Origin: Ipomoea triloba
Taxonomy: Eukaryota; Streptophyta; Magnoliopsida; Solanales; Convolvulaceae
Assembly: GCF_003576645.1 (NCBI RefSeq)
Contig: NC_044925.1
Location: 14,369,405 to 14,433,404 of the forward strand
DNA length: 64,000 bases
Direction of reading: 5' to 3'
How positions within the stretch are numbered: the stretch's first letter is position 1; each line of letters starts with the position of its first letter. Positions 44,441 to 55,035 of the stretch are shown here, one piece after another. The notes beneath the pieces were generated by a model. That model worked only from the letters and a program-made list of their open reading frames with translations. It was not told the DNA's origin and made no database searches. A program made the translations under genes and the position numbers.

Positions 44441-44565
44441 CTCCTGGCCCAATCTGTATCTTCCCACAGCTTTATTGAACCGCAAAAACGACCGGAGATG
44501 GAAATTAAACCTCCACAACAGATGCAGTTCAAGAAAGCTGTGGAAGAATAAAAAGAGGGCCATCT
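44440..44565 (-). ncRNA. MIR396: MIR396 precursor hairpin
   Basis: On the minus strand the mature 21-mer occupies 44545 to 44525 (begins TTCCACAGC, ends CTTGAACTG), as I recall the conserved plant miR396 sequence. The star strand is at 44480 to 44460 (GTTCAATAAAGCTGTGGGAA, then G). They pair with the usual small mismatches across a 44-base loop, giving a hairpin with mature RNA on the 5' arm. miR396 is processed by Dicer-like 1 and represses GRF transcription factors, which control cell proliferation in leaves and meristems. A TATA box lies 260 bp upstream on the same strand. It is the only host gene in the window I can support. Targets and expression are known for the family and not shown here. 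Confidence 0.95.
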
Positions 44566-44802
44566 ATCTCTCAATACCCCAATATGCAGAATTCTATCCA
44601 GCATAGATATGTAGGGTAGTTTCTTGGAACATAAAGAACATACATATATACACACAGATATACGTATTTATATATATGTGTATATAATATGTAGTTTTTT
44701 TTTTTTTTTAAAAAAAAAAGAAATTTGGCAGAGAATGTTAGATGGGTATATGTGAAAGAGTGTATGTAGGAATAATAAGAGATGGCAGAAGAGGGTCTGT
44801 AG

Positions 44803-44813
44803 TATATATAGGA
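44803..44813 (-). promoter_or_regulatory. Probable TATA box of MIR396
   Basis: The minus strand reads CCTATATATACT, about 260 bp upstream of the mature miRNA and followed by a CT-rich leader. No competing TATA box lies nearer except the TA microsatellite near 44650-44690. Confidence 0.5.
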
Positions 44814-44829
44814 AAGAATGGAAGTCGTT

Positions 44830-45170
44830 TTACCACCAATCCCAAGAAGAATATTGGGGCCTAAAAGGGAACTGAAAGAACCCCACTTTTCTTTTTCATT
44901 TTTATTTTTATTTTATGGTCTTTTCCCTATTATTTTAATGCAGTCTTCGTTTGGTAATCCCATAAATTTAAATTAATCTCTCTGACAAAGTAATTAAGGA
45001 AAGATAAATATGGCGTATGGCTAGGATGAAGCCATAGGAATCTGATGGTTGTGGTGGGCTCGGTTGGCACACACGTGTTGGTCCCACATTTGATCTGTCC
45101 ATTTGTAGGGGTTTAAGTTTTCAAAAAAAAAAAAGTAGTTTAAAAAAAAAATAAAAATTTCACCACCATC
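44830..45170. other. Spacer upstream of MIR396
   Basis: Expected to hold the MIR396 regulatory region on the minus strand. AT-rich, no gene seen. Confidence 0.4.
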
Positions 45171-45435
45171 GATCACGCAATCATTATTGCATGGACCATG
45201 GTCCACACAACTGTGTGGACCAAAAATAAAAAGTACATTATTTTTGTACTGAAGGTACATTATTTTTATATTGTAGGTACATTATTTTTGTACTGAAGGT
45301 ACATTATTTGATATATACTGTCAAATAATGTACTTACAAAACAAAAATAATGTACCTTCAGTATAAAAATAATGTACTTTTTTATTTTTGGTCCACACAG
45401 CTGTGTGGACCATGGTCCATGCAATAATTTACCTC
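45171..45435. mobile_element. Foldback element with nested palindromes
   Basis: The arms attattgcatggaccatggt...ccacacaactgtgtggacca at left and their inverse at right (45397-45430) enclose inverted copies of aagtacattattttt repeats. Each arm itself holds the palindromes ggaccatggtcc and ccacacagctgtgtgg. Flanking cgatcacgc words occur at both outer ends (45168-45177 and 45434-45443) and may be a target duplication. Confidence 0.8.
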
Positions 45436-45458
45436 GATCACGCGCCTTTTATTTTATA

Positions 45459-45533
45459 TTTTATGTTCATGGGCTTTTCAATTCCTTGATTTGTATTTTA
45501 TGTTCATGGGCTTTTCAATTCCTTGATTTGTTT
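45459..45533. repeat. Tandem duplication of 37 bp
   Basis: Two copies of ttttatgttcatgggctttt followed by caattccttgatttg. Confidence 0.85.
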
Positions 45534-45845
45534 GCATTATTTTCTTCCAAATAACTTTGAGGAATAATATCATATATTATGGTTTGACTTCTATTATAAA
45601 TTATAATTTATTATTATAATACTACTAACTCTATTACAAGTGGTTTGATGCCACCGGACCACAAGGTCCTTGGCATAAGTTCATTAAAAGTACATCAATT
45701 TGCTTACTATTATTTACACATTGCATATCATTCTTTATTTCTCTATATAAATAAAATCAATCTTATAAAATATATTATTAAGAATATCCTATTGATATCT
45801 TTTGAATTATACTCATATTACTATATTTAAATCTTATTTATTTAT

Positions 45846-46898
45846 GGGAAAAGGGTCAAATAGGACCCTAAACTTTCTACGAAAAGTCAATTGAGCCCAC
45901 GAACTTTTTAAAAGTGCAATTAAACACATCAACTTACAATTTTAAAGCATCTAAGCCCTTAGCCGGTCATCTCTCCGGTAAATGCCACCTGGTTCACCAA
46001 ATAAGCTTTGTTTTGACTATTTGACTCGCCACATAAGCCTAATTCACGATTCGGCCGCAATTCTCCAAGTCGTTGGTGGGCGGTGGTAGAGCGACAGAGA
46101 TCCCGCTGAAGTACGGCTTAATGTTATTGGAGCTCACCCACTGGTTGGCCTGTTGCGGATCGCCAGCCAAACTGGCCAGCATTTCGTTCTCGACTGTCAC
46201 GATGAGTTAAACTGGAGTTAGCGAATGCTGTCAAGATTTCCGGGTTGGTGTTGTAGATTTTTGTCTTCGTTATCCTCAAAGCTTCCCCAGGAGTTGCAGA
46301 GCTTTCTCCAGCGGCGGCAATTTGTTCTCAATCTGACCATAATTTATCCCAAGCAATTCCACTTCTCTAAGAAAACCAAAACCTGTTCAACAATCCAAGA
46401 ACATAATGGGTCACATGCAATCAACAAATTAAAATTAAAAAACACGAATTGACAAGAAAGCGGCCAGGATTATAATTAGGTATACCAGAAAGGAAAACAG
46501 AGCCAAAAAGAAGAAATTGTAGAATAGTGATTCTTCTAAGACAAGTATTCATGATTTCATGGCAATGAGTTGAAGAAGAAGAAGAAGAAAGTGATTATTA
46601 TTTTCAAGTGGAGAATGGTGCGTGGTGGGCAGAGTGCGGCGGCTAGGAGACAAGAAAGAAGTGGCAGAGGGGATTCTTTTCTTCGTAATCCTCAGAGCTT
46701 CCAGGAGTTGCAGAGCTTTCTCCGGCGGCAGCAAAGTGTTCCTGACCTAAAATAAAGCTTACGTGGCGAGCCAGGTGGGCATTTACCGGAACTGACGGGA
46801 GAGGTAACCGGCTAACAGGCTTAATTGCTTTAAAATTGTGAGTTGATGTGTTTAATTGCACTTTTAAAAAGTTCATAGATTTAATTGACCCTTTTCCG
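45846..46898. mobile_element. Pack-MULE carrying a GH17 gene fragment (1053 bp)
   Basis: Terminal inverted repeats of about 150 bp (gggaaaagggtcaa at left, ttgacccttttccg at right) and a perfect 9-bp target duplication tttatttat (45837-45845, 46899-46907). The interior is much richer in G+C than its surroundings and contains a fragment of a beta-1,3-glucanase gene (46037-46262, minus). It also has two direct repeats (46265-46345 and 46675-46750, sharing aggagttgcagagctttctc). No transposase is present. Confidence 0.88.
46037..46262 (-). pseudogene. Captured GH17 (beta-1,3-glucanase-like) fragment
   Basis: The minus strand reads KIYNTNPEILTAFANSS, then after a small frameshift LIVTVENEMLASLAGDP, then QQANQWVSSNNIKPYFSGIS and ending near LENCG. 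This corresponds to the N-terminal part of plant glucan endo-1,3-beta-glucosidases (family GH17), where related proteins read LYDANPxILxAFANTGIE, then xxVTVxNxxL. Only about 70 residues are present and no catalytic Glu is included. It is a transduplicated exon piece inside a MULE and not a working gene. Confidence 0.75.
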
Positions 46899-46997
46899 TT
46901 TATTTATTGATAATGAAATTGCAATATTAATAAAATGAACATTATGTTTTTTGAAAATGAACTTTTAGTATTCTCTTAATTAACCTATTTTAAGTTC

Positions 46998-47002
46998 ATT
47001 TG

Positions 47003-47048
<46 letters not shown>
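46998..47048. repeat. (TA)n microsatellite
   Basis: About 24 TA units adjoining a SINE tail fragment. Confidence 0.97.
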
Positions 47049-47051
<3 letters not shown>

Positions 47052-47087
47052 GTACTACTGACGTACAAAGAGTCAACAATCGCCTCC
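47049..47087 (-). repeat. Truncated SINE 3' end
   Basis: tttagtactactgacgtaca then aagagtcaacaatcgc matches the 3' part of the SINE at 38056-38182; the A tail is replaced by the adjoining TA repeat. Confidence 0.6.
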
Positions 47088-47419
47088 ACTGAACCATTAA
47101 ATATTATGAATATTAGCATTCATAATTATAAAAATGAACCATTAATATTGTGAAAATAAACATGCAATATTTCGTTAATGAATCTATTTGACATCCATCA
47201 TTATAATGTAGTTGCATTACAATTGTAAAAAAAAAAAAAAATGAACCTATAGTAATTTAAAATGAACTTGTACGTATTATTGTAAAAATAGACCTATAGT
47301 ACTTTGGAAATTAACGTTTAGTATATATATTGAAAGATGAACATGGCATAGTAACTTAATGTAATCGTATGTTAATTTAATACATTAAAATAAAAATATC
47401 AATATGAGTTTCATTTGAA

Positions 47420-47777
47420 ATATATTTTTTTTTGGAAATAAAACATTCATTAGTAACAAACAGGAACAAGATCAGAAAGAAGGGAAGGAGGAGGCACATC
47501 CTCTATTCTCTACGATCGGCTATGAATAAGACCTCCCTAGCTAACTCATGAGCAGCCCTATTCGCAGATCGTTTAGCAAACAAAAAGCTAATGTCTAAGA
47601 GGTCACTAGCTAGGTTCCTAGTATCTTGGAGAATGAGATCAAATGAGGTAATACAAGAGTTCACAGCAAGACCATTGATAACAAGTTGAGCATAAGACTC
47701 CACAAGTGCTGACTGGAACCCCAATGTTTTAAACCACTTGAGGGCTTCTCTAACCGCTACGACCTCCGTAATCTTAG
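47420..47777 (-). pseudogene. LINE C-terminal RNase H remnant
   Basis: The minus strand encodes a domain resembling the RNase H tail of plant L1-type LINEs (RVT_3 type): EVVAVREALKWFKTLGFQSA, LVESYAQLVINGLA, then ISFLFAKRSANRAAHELARE, to the stop at 47503. Acidic residues of the family are partly present (E in the first block, ES in the second). An A-rich run follows the stop on that strand near 47430, as expected for a 5'-truncated LINE. The rest of the element is absent. Confidence 0.75.
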
Positions 47778-48080
47778 GGGGGTGTATTCAATCATGACTT
47801 TCATAAACTTTTAAAAACTTTGATGAACTTTAAAAGTTTGGAGGTATTCAATTCAAACTTTTATAGAGTCTTTAAAAGTCATGCGGTATTCACTCAAGAT
47901 TTTTAAAGAGTCTTTAAAAGTCGGGTGATATTGGATTAAGACTTTTAAAGAGTCTTTAAAAGTCATGTGGTATTCAAAAAGTTATGAATTTGTGTAGACT
48001 TTTTAATTTTAGGACTTTTGTAGACTTTTCCTTCTCAAATATAAATAGTTGAAATCCAACTCTCAACCCCAAGATTTCAA
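47778..48080. repeat. One end of a DNA transposon with subterminal repeats
   Basis: Begins gggggtgtattcaatcatga and holds repeated ggtattca and agagtctttaaaagtc words (near 47855, 47895, 47945). This style is seen at ends of hAT-like elements. The opposite end was not found. Confidence 0.4.
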
Positions 48081-48840
48081 AAATTTCTTTCTAACTCTGA
48101 AGGTTTTCTCTCTATATTTAAACTCTATTCTTTTTCTCCCTATTTAAACTTTATAAACCTTATACCTAAATTCAATAAATTATTTTTTCTTCATTACCCT
48201 ATATTTTCTTCATACCTAAGCTCTATCAATTTTTTCTCTCTCCTAAATTTTACAATCTTCCTCTAAAAAATTGAAATAATATTAGTTTTACTTCATTATT
48301 ACTTGTATATTTTAATTTTTAATTTTTTTCTATGAAACTTTTATCCCTAACTTCTAAACATTCTTATGGAACAATTAATCACAGCAAACATAATGATGCT
48401 TATTAATACTGAACAGGATGTGAATCCATACAAAAAAAATTGCCCAAAAACGAATTGTTAAGCTACACCTACCAAACTGTTTGGCCAAAGGAAGTTGCTT
48501 ATGACTTCTATTCGGATTTTTGGTTTTGTTCATTATCATGAATGCCAATTTCATAACCGAGGGAACTATCTCTTTTCGGAATTGAGGTTTCGAAATTTTA
48601 GTATTCAATATTGTTATGAATCTCTTATGAAATAATTTTTTTTTGTTAATGCTTATTAATACTGTATAAGTAATTAGCATATAAGTCTCACAATTCTATG
48701 GATAAAAATAAAAATGTTGATGTGGGTGAAGAACTATATGCTAAGAAGAATTTTATGATATATTATAACATGTTTTGTAAGAAAATTATAAATGATAAGA
48801 ATTTACATCATTAAAAATTTGTAAGGATATATTCAAGAGT
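48081..48840. other. AT-rich spacer
   Basis: CT- and AT-rich sequence, no supportable gene. Confidence 0.45.
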
Positions 48841-49228
48841 TAATAACCAAAATGGTCCCTCGACTATGCCGTAATTACCAATTTAGTCCTCGACTATCAT
48901 TCTTATCAAATTAAGTCCTTAACTATGTAAGTTTTGTCCAATTTAGTCCTCTGTTAACTTGTCTGTTAGTTGAGAGTTAAAATTAAAGGTAAAAATGTAA
49001 TTTCATAAGCTTTCTCCCCTTCTCTCATTTAACCGTGGCAAACCTTGCAGCAAACATTCATGACTTTAATATGAAGGTATGCATAACTTTTCGAAGACTT
49101 TAGGCTCACGCTCAATGACGTTTGTTAAAGGTTTATAGAAGTAAAGTAGAATGTGTTGCTCCTGAAGAGTTTCGTCGACTGCTCATCGTTGAAGGCATTT
49201 CTGGTGTGGCAGTGGTGGTGGTGACACC
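48841..49228. repeat. Left end of an element interrupted by retrotransposon C
   Basis: Contains ggtccctcgactatgccgta and tagtcctcgactat/agtccttaactatg repeats typical of Mutator-like ends in plants. The segment 49060-49228 is less AT-rich and could be captured sequence. The other end would lie beyond element C, outside the window. Confidence 0.4.
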
Positions 49229-50981
49229 TGATAAGTGCATATTTGATCATATTTAATCCCCATATTTAACCTTATTTGTCCACTAGATTGTATAAATTGT
49301 GATCATTATAGCCTTGATTTTCTTTACTTTGATTAATGTTTGCAACTATCATCTTATTTGGAATAAAGTAAAGAAAATTAGGCCGTATTGCATTTAATGG
49401 GATGATTTAGAGAAATCCTAAGTTTAATTTGTAATTTTCATCTTTAATAAGCCATCCTAATGTGTTTAATTGCTAGTAGGAGATATCAGGGAAATCATGA
49501 AGACAAGGAGGATCATGAAGGGACAAGAACAAAAATGAGAAGATGGATGATGATGAATTAAAGTGGAGGACAAAAGCAAAGAAGATTTGGTCCATTTTCA
49601 TCATTAAAGATCAGGCAATAATGGAATCAAAGAGTGATATTTTGAATGGTGATTGATCATATGGATAAACCAAAGCAAAAGTGGAACAAGTGTCTAAAAT
49701 CTGAAATTTCCGCACAAGTTGTCCACTGTTCGGTATTTTTACCATATCTCAGCATAGGAATATCCAAATTGAGTGATCTTTGCACCGTTGGAAAGAAGAC
49801 TTCAAGGGCTACAACTTTACCAGAAATACAAAATTCATAATTCTGAACGGAGAATGGAGAAAAACAGCCCGGAAGATGAAACTGCGTGTAGTGATGTCAT
49901 TGCTTGCGAAATTTTCCATCTTCTTTCTCATTATGATATGTGAGGTCATGGCATATGTAATTCCCCATTTCCAAATTCAGATGGAATGTGAGGTCATTGC
50001 ATATGTAATTGTCCATCTTTGCTCCCTTTTGATGCCTATATAAAGCCTTGTAACTCTCAAACTTCAACACACCATTCCTCACCAATTCCTTCTATCTCCT
50101 CTCATTCTAGCTTTCATATCTTAGTTTTAGTGTTGTGTTTTTCTTCAAGCAAGAGTGTAGGAGGAAACTCCAAGAGTTTGGTCTTCAATCCATAAGTTTT
50201 CTTGTTCCCTTTATCTCTTTACAATTTATTTACCATGCTTATGAATTTAAATATTGTTAGTTTGTTGTATTCCATTATGAATTGTGAGTAGTTGCATTAA
50301 GGACTTGAATTAGGGTAGGATTATCTTTATTGATGCTAAGTTCATGAATATTTCATAAAGGGGAAGGCTTTAATTCAAGAGTTTATTGAAGTATGCATAG
50401 ATTTAATTGAAATCTTGTTAGTAAATGGTACGTAACATTTGTTAACTTGCCTTTGGATGATTTCACTTTATAATGGAAGTTATATGTTGAAATCAAGCTA
50501 CTCTTTGCATGCACCCAATTTAATTTACGAAAGTAAAGAACATTGTGGTTTTAAATTGCTTATGTCCTCTAAGAACTAGGAATTGATATGTCACGAAAGT
50601 GGAGCAAATCCTTGTTCTAATCTTTATCTTTAGTTCATGAAAATGAAATTTAGATTAAAGATTCTTTTGTGCAATTCATTGAACTCTTAAATTAATTATT
50701 TTCCCCAAATCTTGTTATTGCATCTATAAGATAATTCTCCTTAATTCGAGTCCTATCTTTAATTATCAGAGTTTATACCAATTGTAATATTGCTTTTAAT
50801 TCTTGATGAACCTGTTATAGCTTGTTACATATCAACTCATATATGATTGCTTGGATTCTTGTTAAATTTATTCATCTTAATGCCTAAGAATTTAATTGCT
50901 ATACAAGTACATGCCATAAAACCCAATCCCTTGAAAACGATATAATTAACCCACAAATTCACTACACCACTTTACACATCA
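49229..50981 (+). repeat. 5' LTR of element C (1753 bp)
   Basis: TGATAAGTGCATATTTGATC to TTACACATCA. It contains a direct repeat of about 45 bp around 49935-50015 (tgtgaggtcat(g/t)gcatatg, taatt) just upstream of its TATA box. Confidence 0.95.
50036..50045 (+). promoter_or_regulatory. TATA box, element C 5' LTR
   Basis: ctatataaag, about 20 bp after the 45-bp direct repeat. The same box is at 63114-63123 in the 3' LTR. Confidence 0.7.
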
Positions 50982-50987
50982 ACTTTT

Positions 50988-51005
50988 TGGCGCCGTTGCC
51001 GGGGA
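50988..51005 (+). other. Primer-binding site of element C (tRNA-Asp type)
   Basis: TGGCGCCGTTGCCGGGGA, six bases after the LTR end. This 18-mer is the usual Athila primer site, complementary to the 3' end of tRNA-Asp. Confidence 0.85.
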
Positions 51006-51143
51006 TTGGCATATCTGGTTGTATTGTATAATTAATTATCTAATCTTAGCATTAAAATGAATGAATTTTGAAGGAGATCAAGTTTTATTTTTATTGTTTA
51101 AGTGTTTTCTTAAGTTTGTTTGAACTTGGATACCTCTTGATTT

Positions 51144-52833
51144 ATGCAAACTAGATCACAAGGTGGTCAAAACCTTTGTCCTTTAAACCAAGAACTCTCT
51201 AGAGAGTTAAGGAAGTTGAAGAAAGGCTCATCCAATCAGTTGAAAGAGTTTGAACCAGTGGAGATAAACATGGAGACCGGTGAATCTAGCAACCCAGGCC
51301 AAATGTCTCCCGGAGGAAGTAGTTCCCGAGCAAGCCCGAGTCAAGGAGCACACACGGAGGCTCAACCCAATACCTCTCAAGATCCAGTGGCACCGGTACG
51401 AATACCAATCTCTACCTCCATGGAAAATCCGAATCTAAATCCTTATTTAGGAGGAGGATTAGGTTTTCAATTTCCACCGCAACTACAAGGAGCCGGGATG
51501 TCTATGGAATGGGGTGTCTATGGATGCAATCAAGCTGCGATTGTTCCCATTTTCGTTGAGGGATCAAGCTCTGAGTTGGCTCAATTCCTTCGGGCCAAAT
51601 CATTTCAACACATGGGACCAACTGTACAAATCTTTCATGCAAGAATACTATCCACCCTCCAAGGCTGCAAAATTGAAGAAGCAAATCCAGAATTTCCAGC
51701 AATTCGGAAGTGAAAATCTGTACGAGGCATGGAAGAGGTTCAAGGATCTCAGGAGGCAGTGTCCTAGGAATCTCCTATCTCCTGGGGATTTCATTTCATC
51801 TTTTTATGAAGGATTGCTGGACAACTACAAGACAGTGTTGGATACTTCTTCTATGGGGGGAGTGTTTCTTGATATGACGCCCGATCATGGAGAGCAGCTG
51901 ATAGAAAGAATCACAGCCAACACTGCGTATTGGTACAATGAAAGAGTCGAGCAACTAAGGAAAGAGAAAGCAGTAGGTATGTTTGAAGTGGATGAGAAGG
52001 TTGCCATGCAAGCCCAACTGGATTCGATCCAACACATGTTGAAAGAAATGGTGTTGAATAAGAAGGTGAATGCTCAGTCAGTCATTTCCTCATCCCAGAT
52101 GCCACCCACACCACAAGCCTACTCGATGGTACAACCAACAACTCCAAGCCCACCACCATCTTCAACTATGGCTATGGTGCTCAGTTGCGCTATTTGTGGC
52201 GGTGCTCATGCTTCTCAAAGTTGTCAACTTTTTGAACCTGGCAGCCACAACTCTTATTCAACTGTAGAGCAAGTTGACATGATTGGATACCAAAAACCTC
52301 AAGGCCAAGCGCAATGGAGGAATCAAGTCAATCCTTCTTGGAGCAATCAAGGTTTTCAAGGGAGAAATCCACCTCCTGGTTTTCAAGGCAACCAAGGCTT
52401 TAGAGGTGGATATCAAGGCAACCAGCAATGGAGAGGAAATCAAGGACATGGTACGAGCCAAGCAAATACTCAAAATCAGCAAGGGTTTTCACAATCATCT
52501 CAAGATCCGGATATGAAAACCTTCATGAACATGATTATGACACAAATGAGTAAATTGCAAACCGAAGTTGAAGGTCTTCGAGCTCAACAACAAGGAGGAG
52601 GTGCCCAAGCTTCTACCCAACCTTCATTTAATGGTAAACTTCCAGCAAGCACTGAAAATCCTAGGAATCAAGTCAATGCTGTTGTAACTAGAAGCGGGAA
52701 GTCTTTGACTGATCCACCCTTTCCAGATGATAACATTGCTCTTGAAAATGAAGGGAAAGAAAAAGAACTTCTACCACAAAAAGGAGATCCCGAAGGACAA
52801 GTGCAGACAAAGGAGGATCCTAGCCAAGGTTAA
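51144..52833 (+). pseudogene. Element C gag, frameshifted (first copy)
   Basis: Starts at ATG 51144 with the Athila-type MQTRSQ. The frame from 51144 runs through a Ser/Gly/Pro-rich region to GAGMSMEWGV. The capsid domain is in another frame (GVSMDAIKLRLFPFSLRD, ALSWLNSFGPNHFNTWDQ, YYPPSKAAKLKKQIQNF) and continues to 52833. The start of the capsid domain is missing at the switch (about 51510), so a deletion and not only a shift has occurred. A zinc knuckle CAICGGAHASQSC (CX2CX3HX4C, the Athila form) and a Gln/Gly-rich tail follow. The same sequence is repeated at 53346-55035. Confidence 0.88.
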
Positions 52834-52898
52834 AAGAACAAGGGCAAACAAATTGATGATTCGGTGATTCCTTGCAATTTATTGCCATTTCCACAAAG

Positions 52899-52899
52899 N
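52899..52899. other. Single-N assembly join
   Basis: Sequence before the N (to ccacaaag) recurs at 55091-55100. Sequence after it (gttttccccaaatc) belongs inside the LTR. The blocks 50699-52898 and 52901-55100 are 2200 bp each and look identical. Confidence 0.85.
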
Positions 52900-53345
52900 G
52901 TTTTCCCCAAATCTTGTTATTGCATCTATAAGATAATTCTCCTTAATTCGAGTCCTATCTTTAATTATCAGAGTTTATACCAATTGTAATATTGCTTTTA
53001 ATTCTTGATGAACCTGTTATAGCTTGTTACATATCAACTCATATATGATTGCTTGGATTCTTGTTAAATTTATTCATCTTAATGCCTAAGAATTTAATTG
53101 CTATACAAGTACATGCCATAAAACCCAATCCCTTGAAAACGATATAATTAACCCACAAATTCACTACACCACTTTACACATCAACTTTTTGGCGCCGTTG
53201 CCGGGGATTGGCATATCTGGTTGTATTGTATAATTAATTATCTAATCTTAGCATTAAAATGAATGAATTTTGAAGGAGATCAAGTTTTATTTTTATTGTT
53301 TAAGTGTTTTCTTAAGTTTGTTTGAACTTGGATACCTCTTGATTT
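52900..53345 (+). repeat. Partial LTR, primer site and leader copy (probable assembly duplicate)
   Basis: Repeats the last 280 bp of the LTR, the primer site (near 53190-53207) and the gag leader. It is preceded by gag sequence and an N and not by a complete LTR. Confidence 0.75.
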
Positions 53346-55035
53346 ATGCAAACTAGATCACAAGGTGGTCAAAACCTTTGTCCTTTAAACCAAGAACTCT
53401 CTAGAGAGTTAAGGAAGTTGAAGAAAGGCTCATCCAATCAGTTGAAAGAGTTTGAACCAGTGGAGATAAACATGGAGACCGGTGAATCTAGCAACCCAGG
53501 CCAAATGTCTCCCGGAGGAAGTAGTTCCCGAGCAAGCCCGAGTCAAGGAGCACACACGGAGGCTCAACCCAATACCTCTCAAGATCCAGTGGCACCGGTA
53601 CGAATACCAATCTCTACCTCCATGGAAAATCCGAATCTAAATCCTTATTTAGGAGGAGGATTAGGTTTTCAATTTCCACCGCAACTACAAGGAGCCGGGA
53701 TGTCTATGGAATGGGGTGTCTATGGATGCAATCAAGCTGCGATTGTTCCCATTTTCGTTGAGGGATCAAGCTCTGAGTTGGCTCAATTCCTTCGGGCCAA
53801 ATCATTTCAACACATGGGACCAACTGTACAAATCTTTCATGCAAGAATACTATCCACCCTCCAAGGCTGCAAAATTGAAGAAGCAAATCCAGAATTTCCA
53901 GCAATTCGGAAGTGAAAATCTGTACGAGGCATGGAAGAGGTTCAAGGATCTCAGGAGGCAGTGTCCTAGGAATCTCCTATCTCCTGGGGATTTCATTTCA
54001 TCTTTTTATGAAGGATTGCTGGACAACTACAAGACAGTGTTGGATACTTCTTCTATGGGGGGAGTGTTTCTTGATATGACGCCCGATCATGGAGAGCAGC
54101 TGATAGAAAGAATCACAGCCAACACTGCGTATTGGTACAATGAAAGAGTCGAGCAACTAAGGAAAGAGAAAGCAGTAGGTATGTTTGAAGTGGATGAGAA
54201 GGTTGCCATGCAAGCCCAACTGGATTCGATCCAACACATGTTGAAAGAAATGGTGTTGAATAAGAAGGTGAATGCTCAGTCAGTCATTTCCTCATCCCAG
54301 ATGCCACCCACACCACAAGCCTACTCGATGGTACAACCAACAACTCCAAGCCCACCACCATCTTCAACTATGGCTATGGTGCTCAGTTGCGCTATTTGTG
54401 GCGGTGCTCATGCTTCTCAAAGTTGTCAACTTTTTGAACCTGGCAGCCACAACTCTTATTCAACTGTAGAGCAAGTTGACATGATTGGATACCAAAAACC
54501 TCAAGGCCAAGCGCAATGGAGGAATCAAGTCAATCCTTCTTGGAGCAATCAAGGTTTTCAAGGGAGAAATCCACCTCCTGGTTTTCAAGGCAACCAAGGC
54601 TTTAGAGGTGGATATCAAGGCAACCAGCAATGGAGAGGAAATCAAGGACATGGTACGAGCCAAGCAAATACTCAAAATCAGCAAGGGTTTTCACAATCAT
54701 CTCAAGATCCGGATATGAAAACCTTCATGAACATGATTATGACACAAATGAGTAAATTGCAAACCGAAGTTGAAGGTCTTCGAGCTCAACAACAAGGAGG
54801 AGGTGCCCAAGCTTCTACCCAACCTTCATTTAATGGTAAACTTCCAGCAAGCACTGAAAATCCTAGGAATCAAGTCAATGCTGTTGTAACTAGAAGCGGG
54901 AAGTCTTTGACTGATCCACCCTTTCCAGATGATAACATTGCTCTTGAAAATGAAGGGAAAGAAAAAGAACTTCTACCACAAAAAGGAGATCCCGAAGGAC
55001 AAGTGCAGACAAAGGAGGATCCTAGCCAAGGTTAA
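53346..55035 (+). pseudogene. Element C gag, frameshifted (second copy, the one joined to pol)
   Basis: Identical in translation to 51144-52833, with the same frame switch near 53710. The capsid frame ends at a TAA (55033-55035) that lies in the same frame as pol, so gag and pol are separated by one stop codon. The next codons (KNKGKQIDDSVIPCNLLPFP) lead straight into the protease region. Only one of the two gag copies is likely to exist in the genome. Confidence 0.85.

Noticed and set aside
49780..50043. 87-codon frame in the element C LTR (repeated at 62858-63121)
   Set aside because: Present in both LTRs as part of the LTR sequence and overlapping the promoter; no recognised domain.
52900..53207. 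Second LTR/primer site inside element C as a separate retrotransposon
   Set aside because: It is preceded by an N and gag sequence, lacks an LTR start, and duplicates 50701-51007; an assembly duplicate explains it better.
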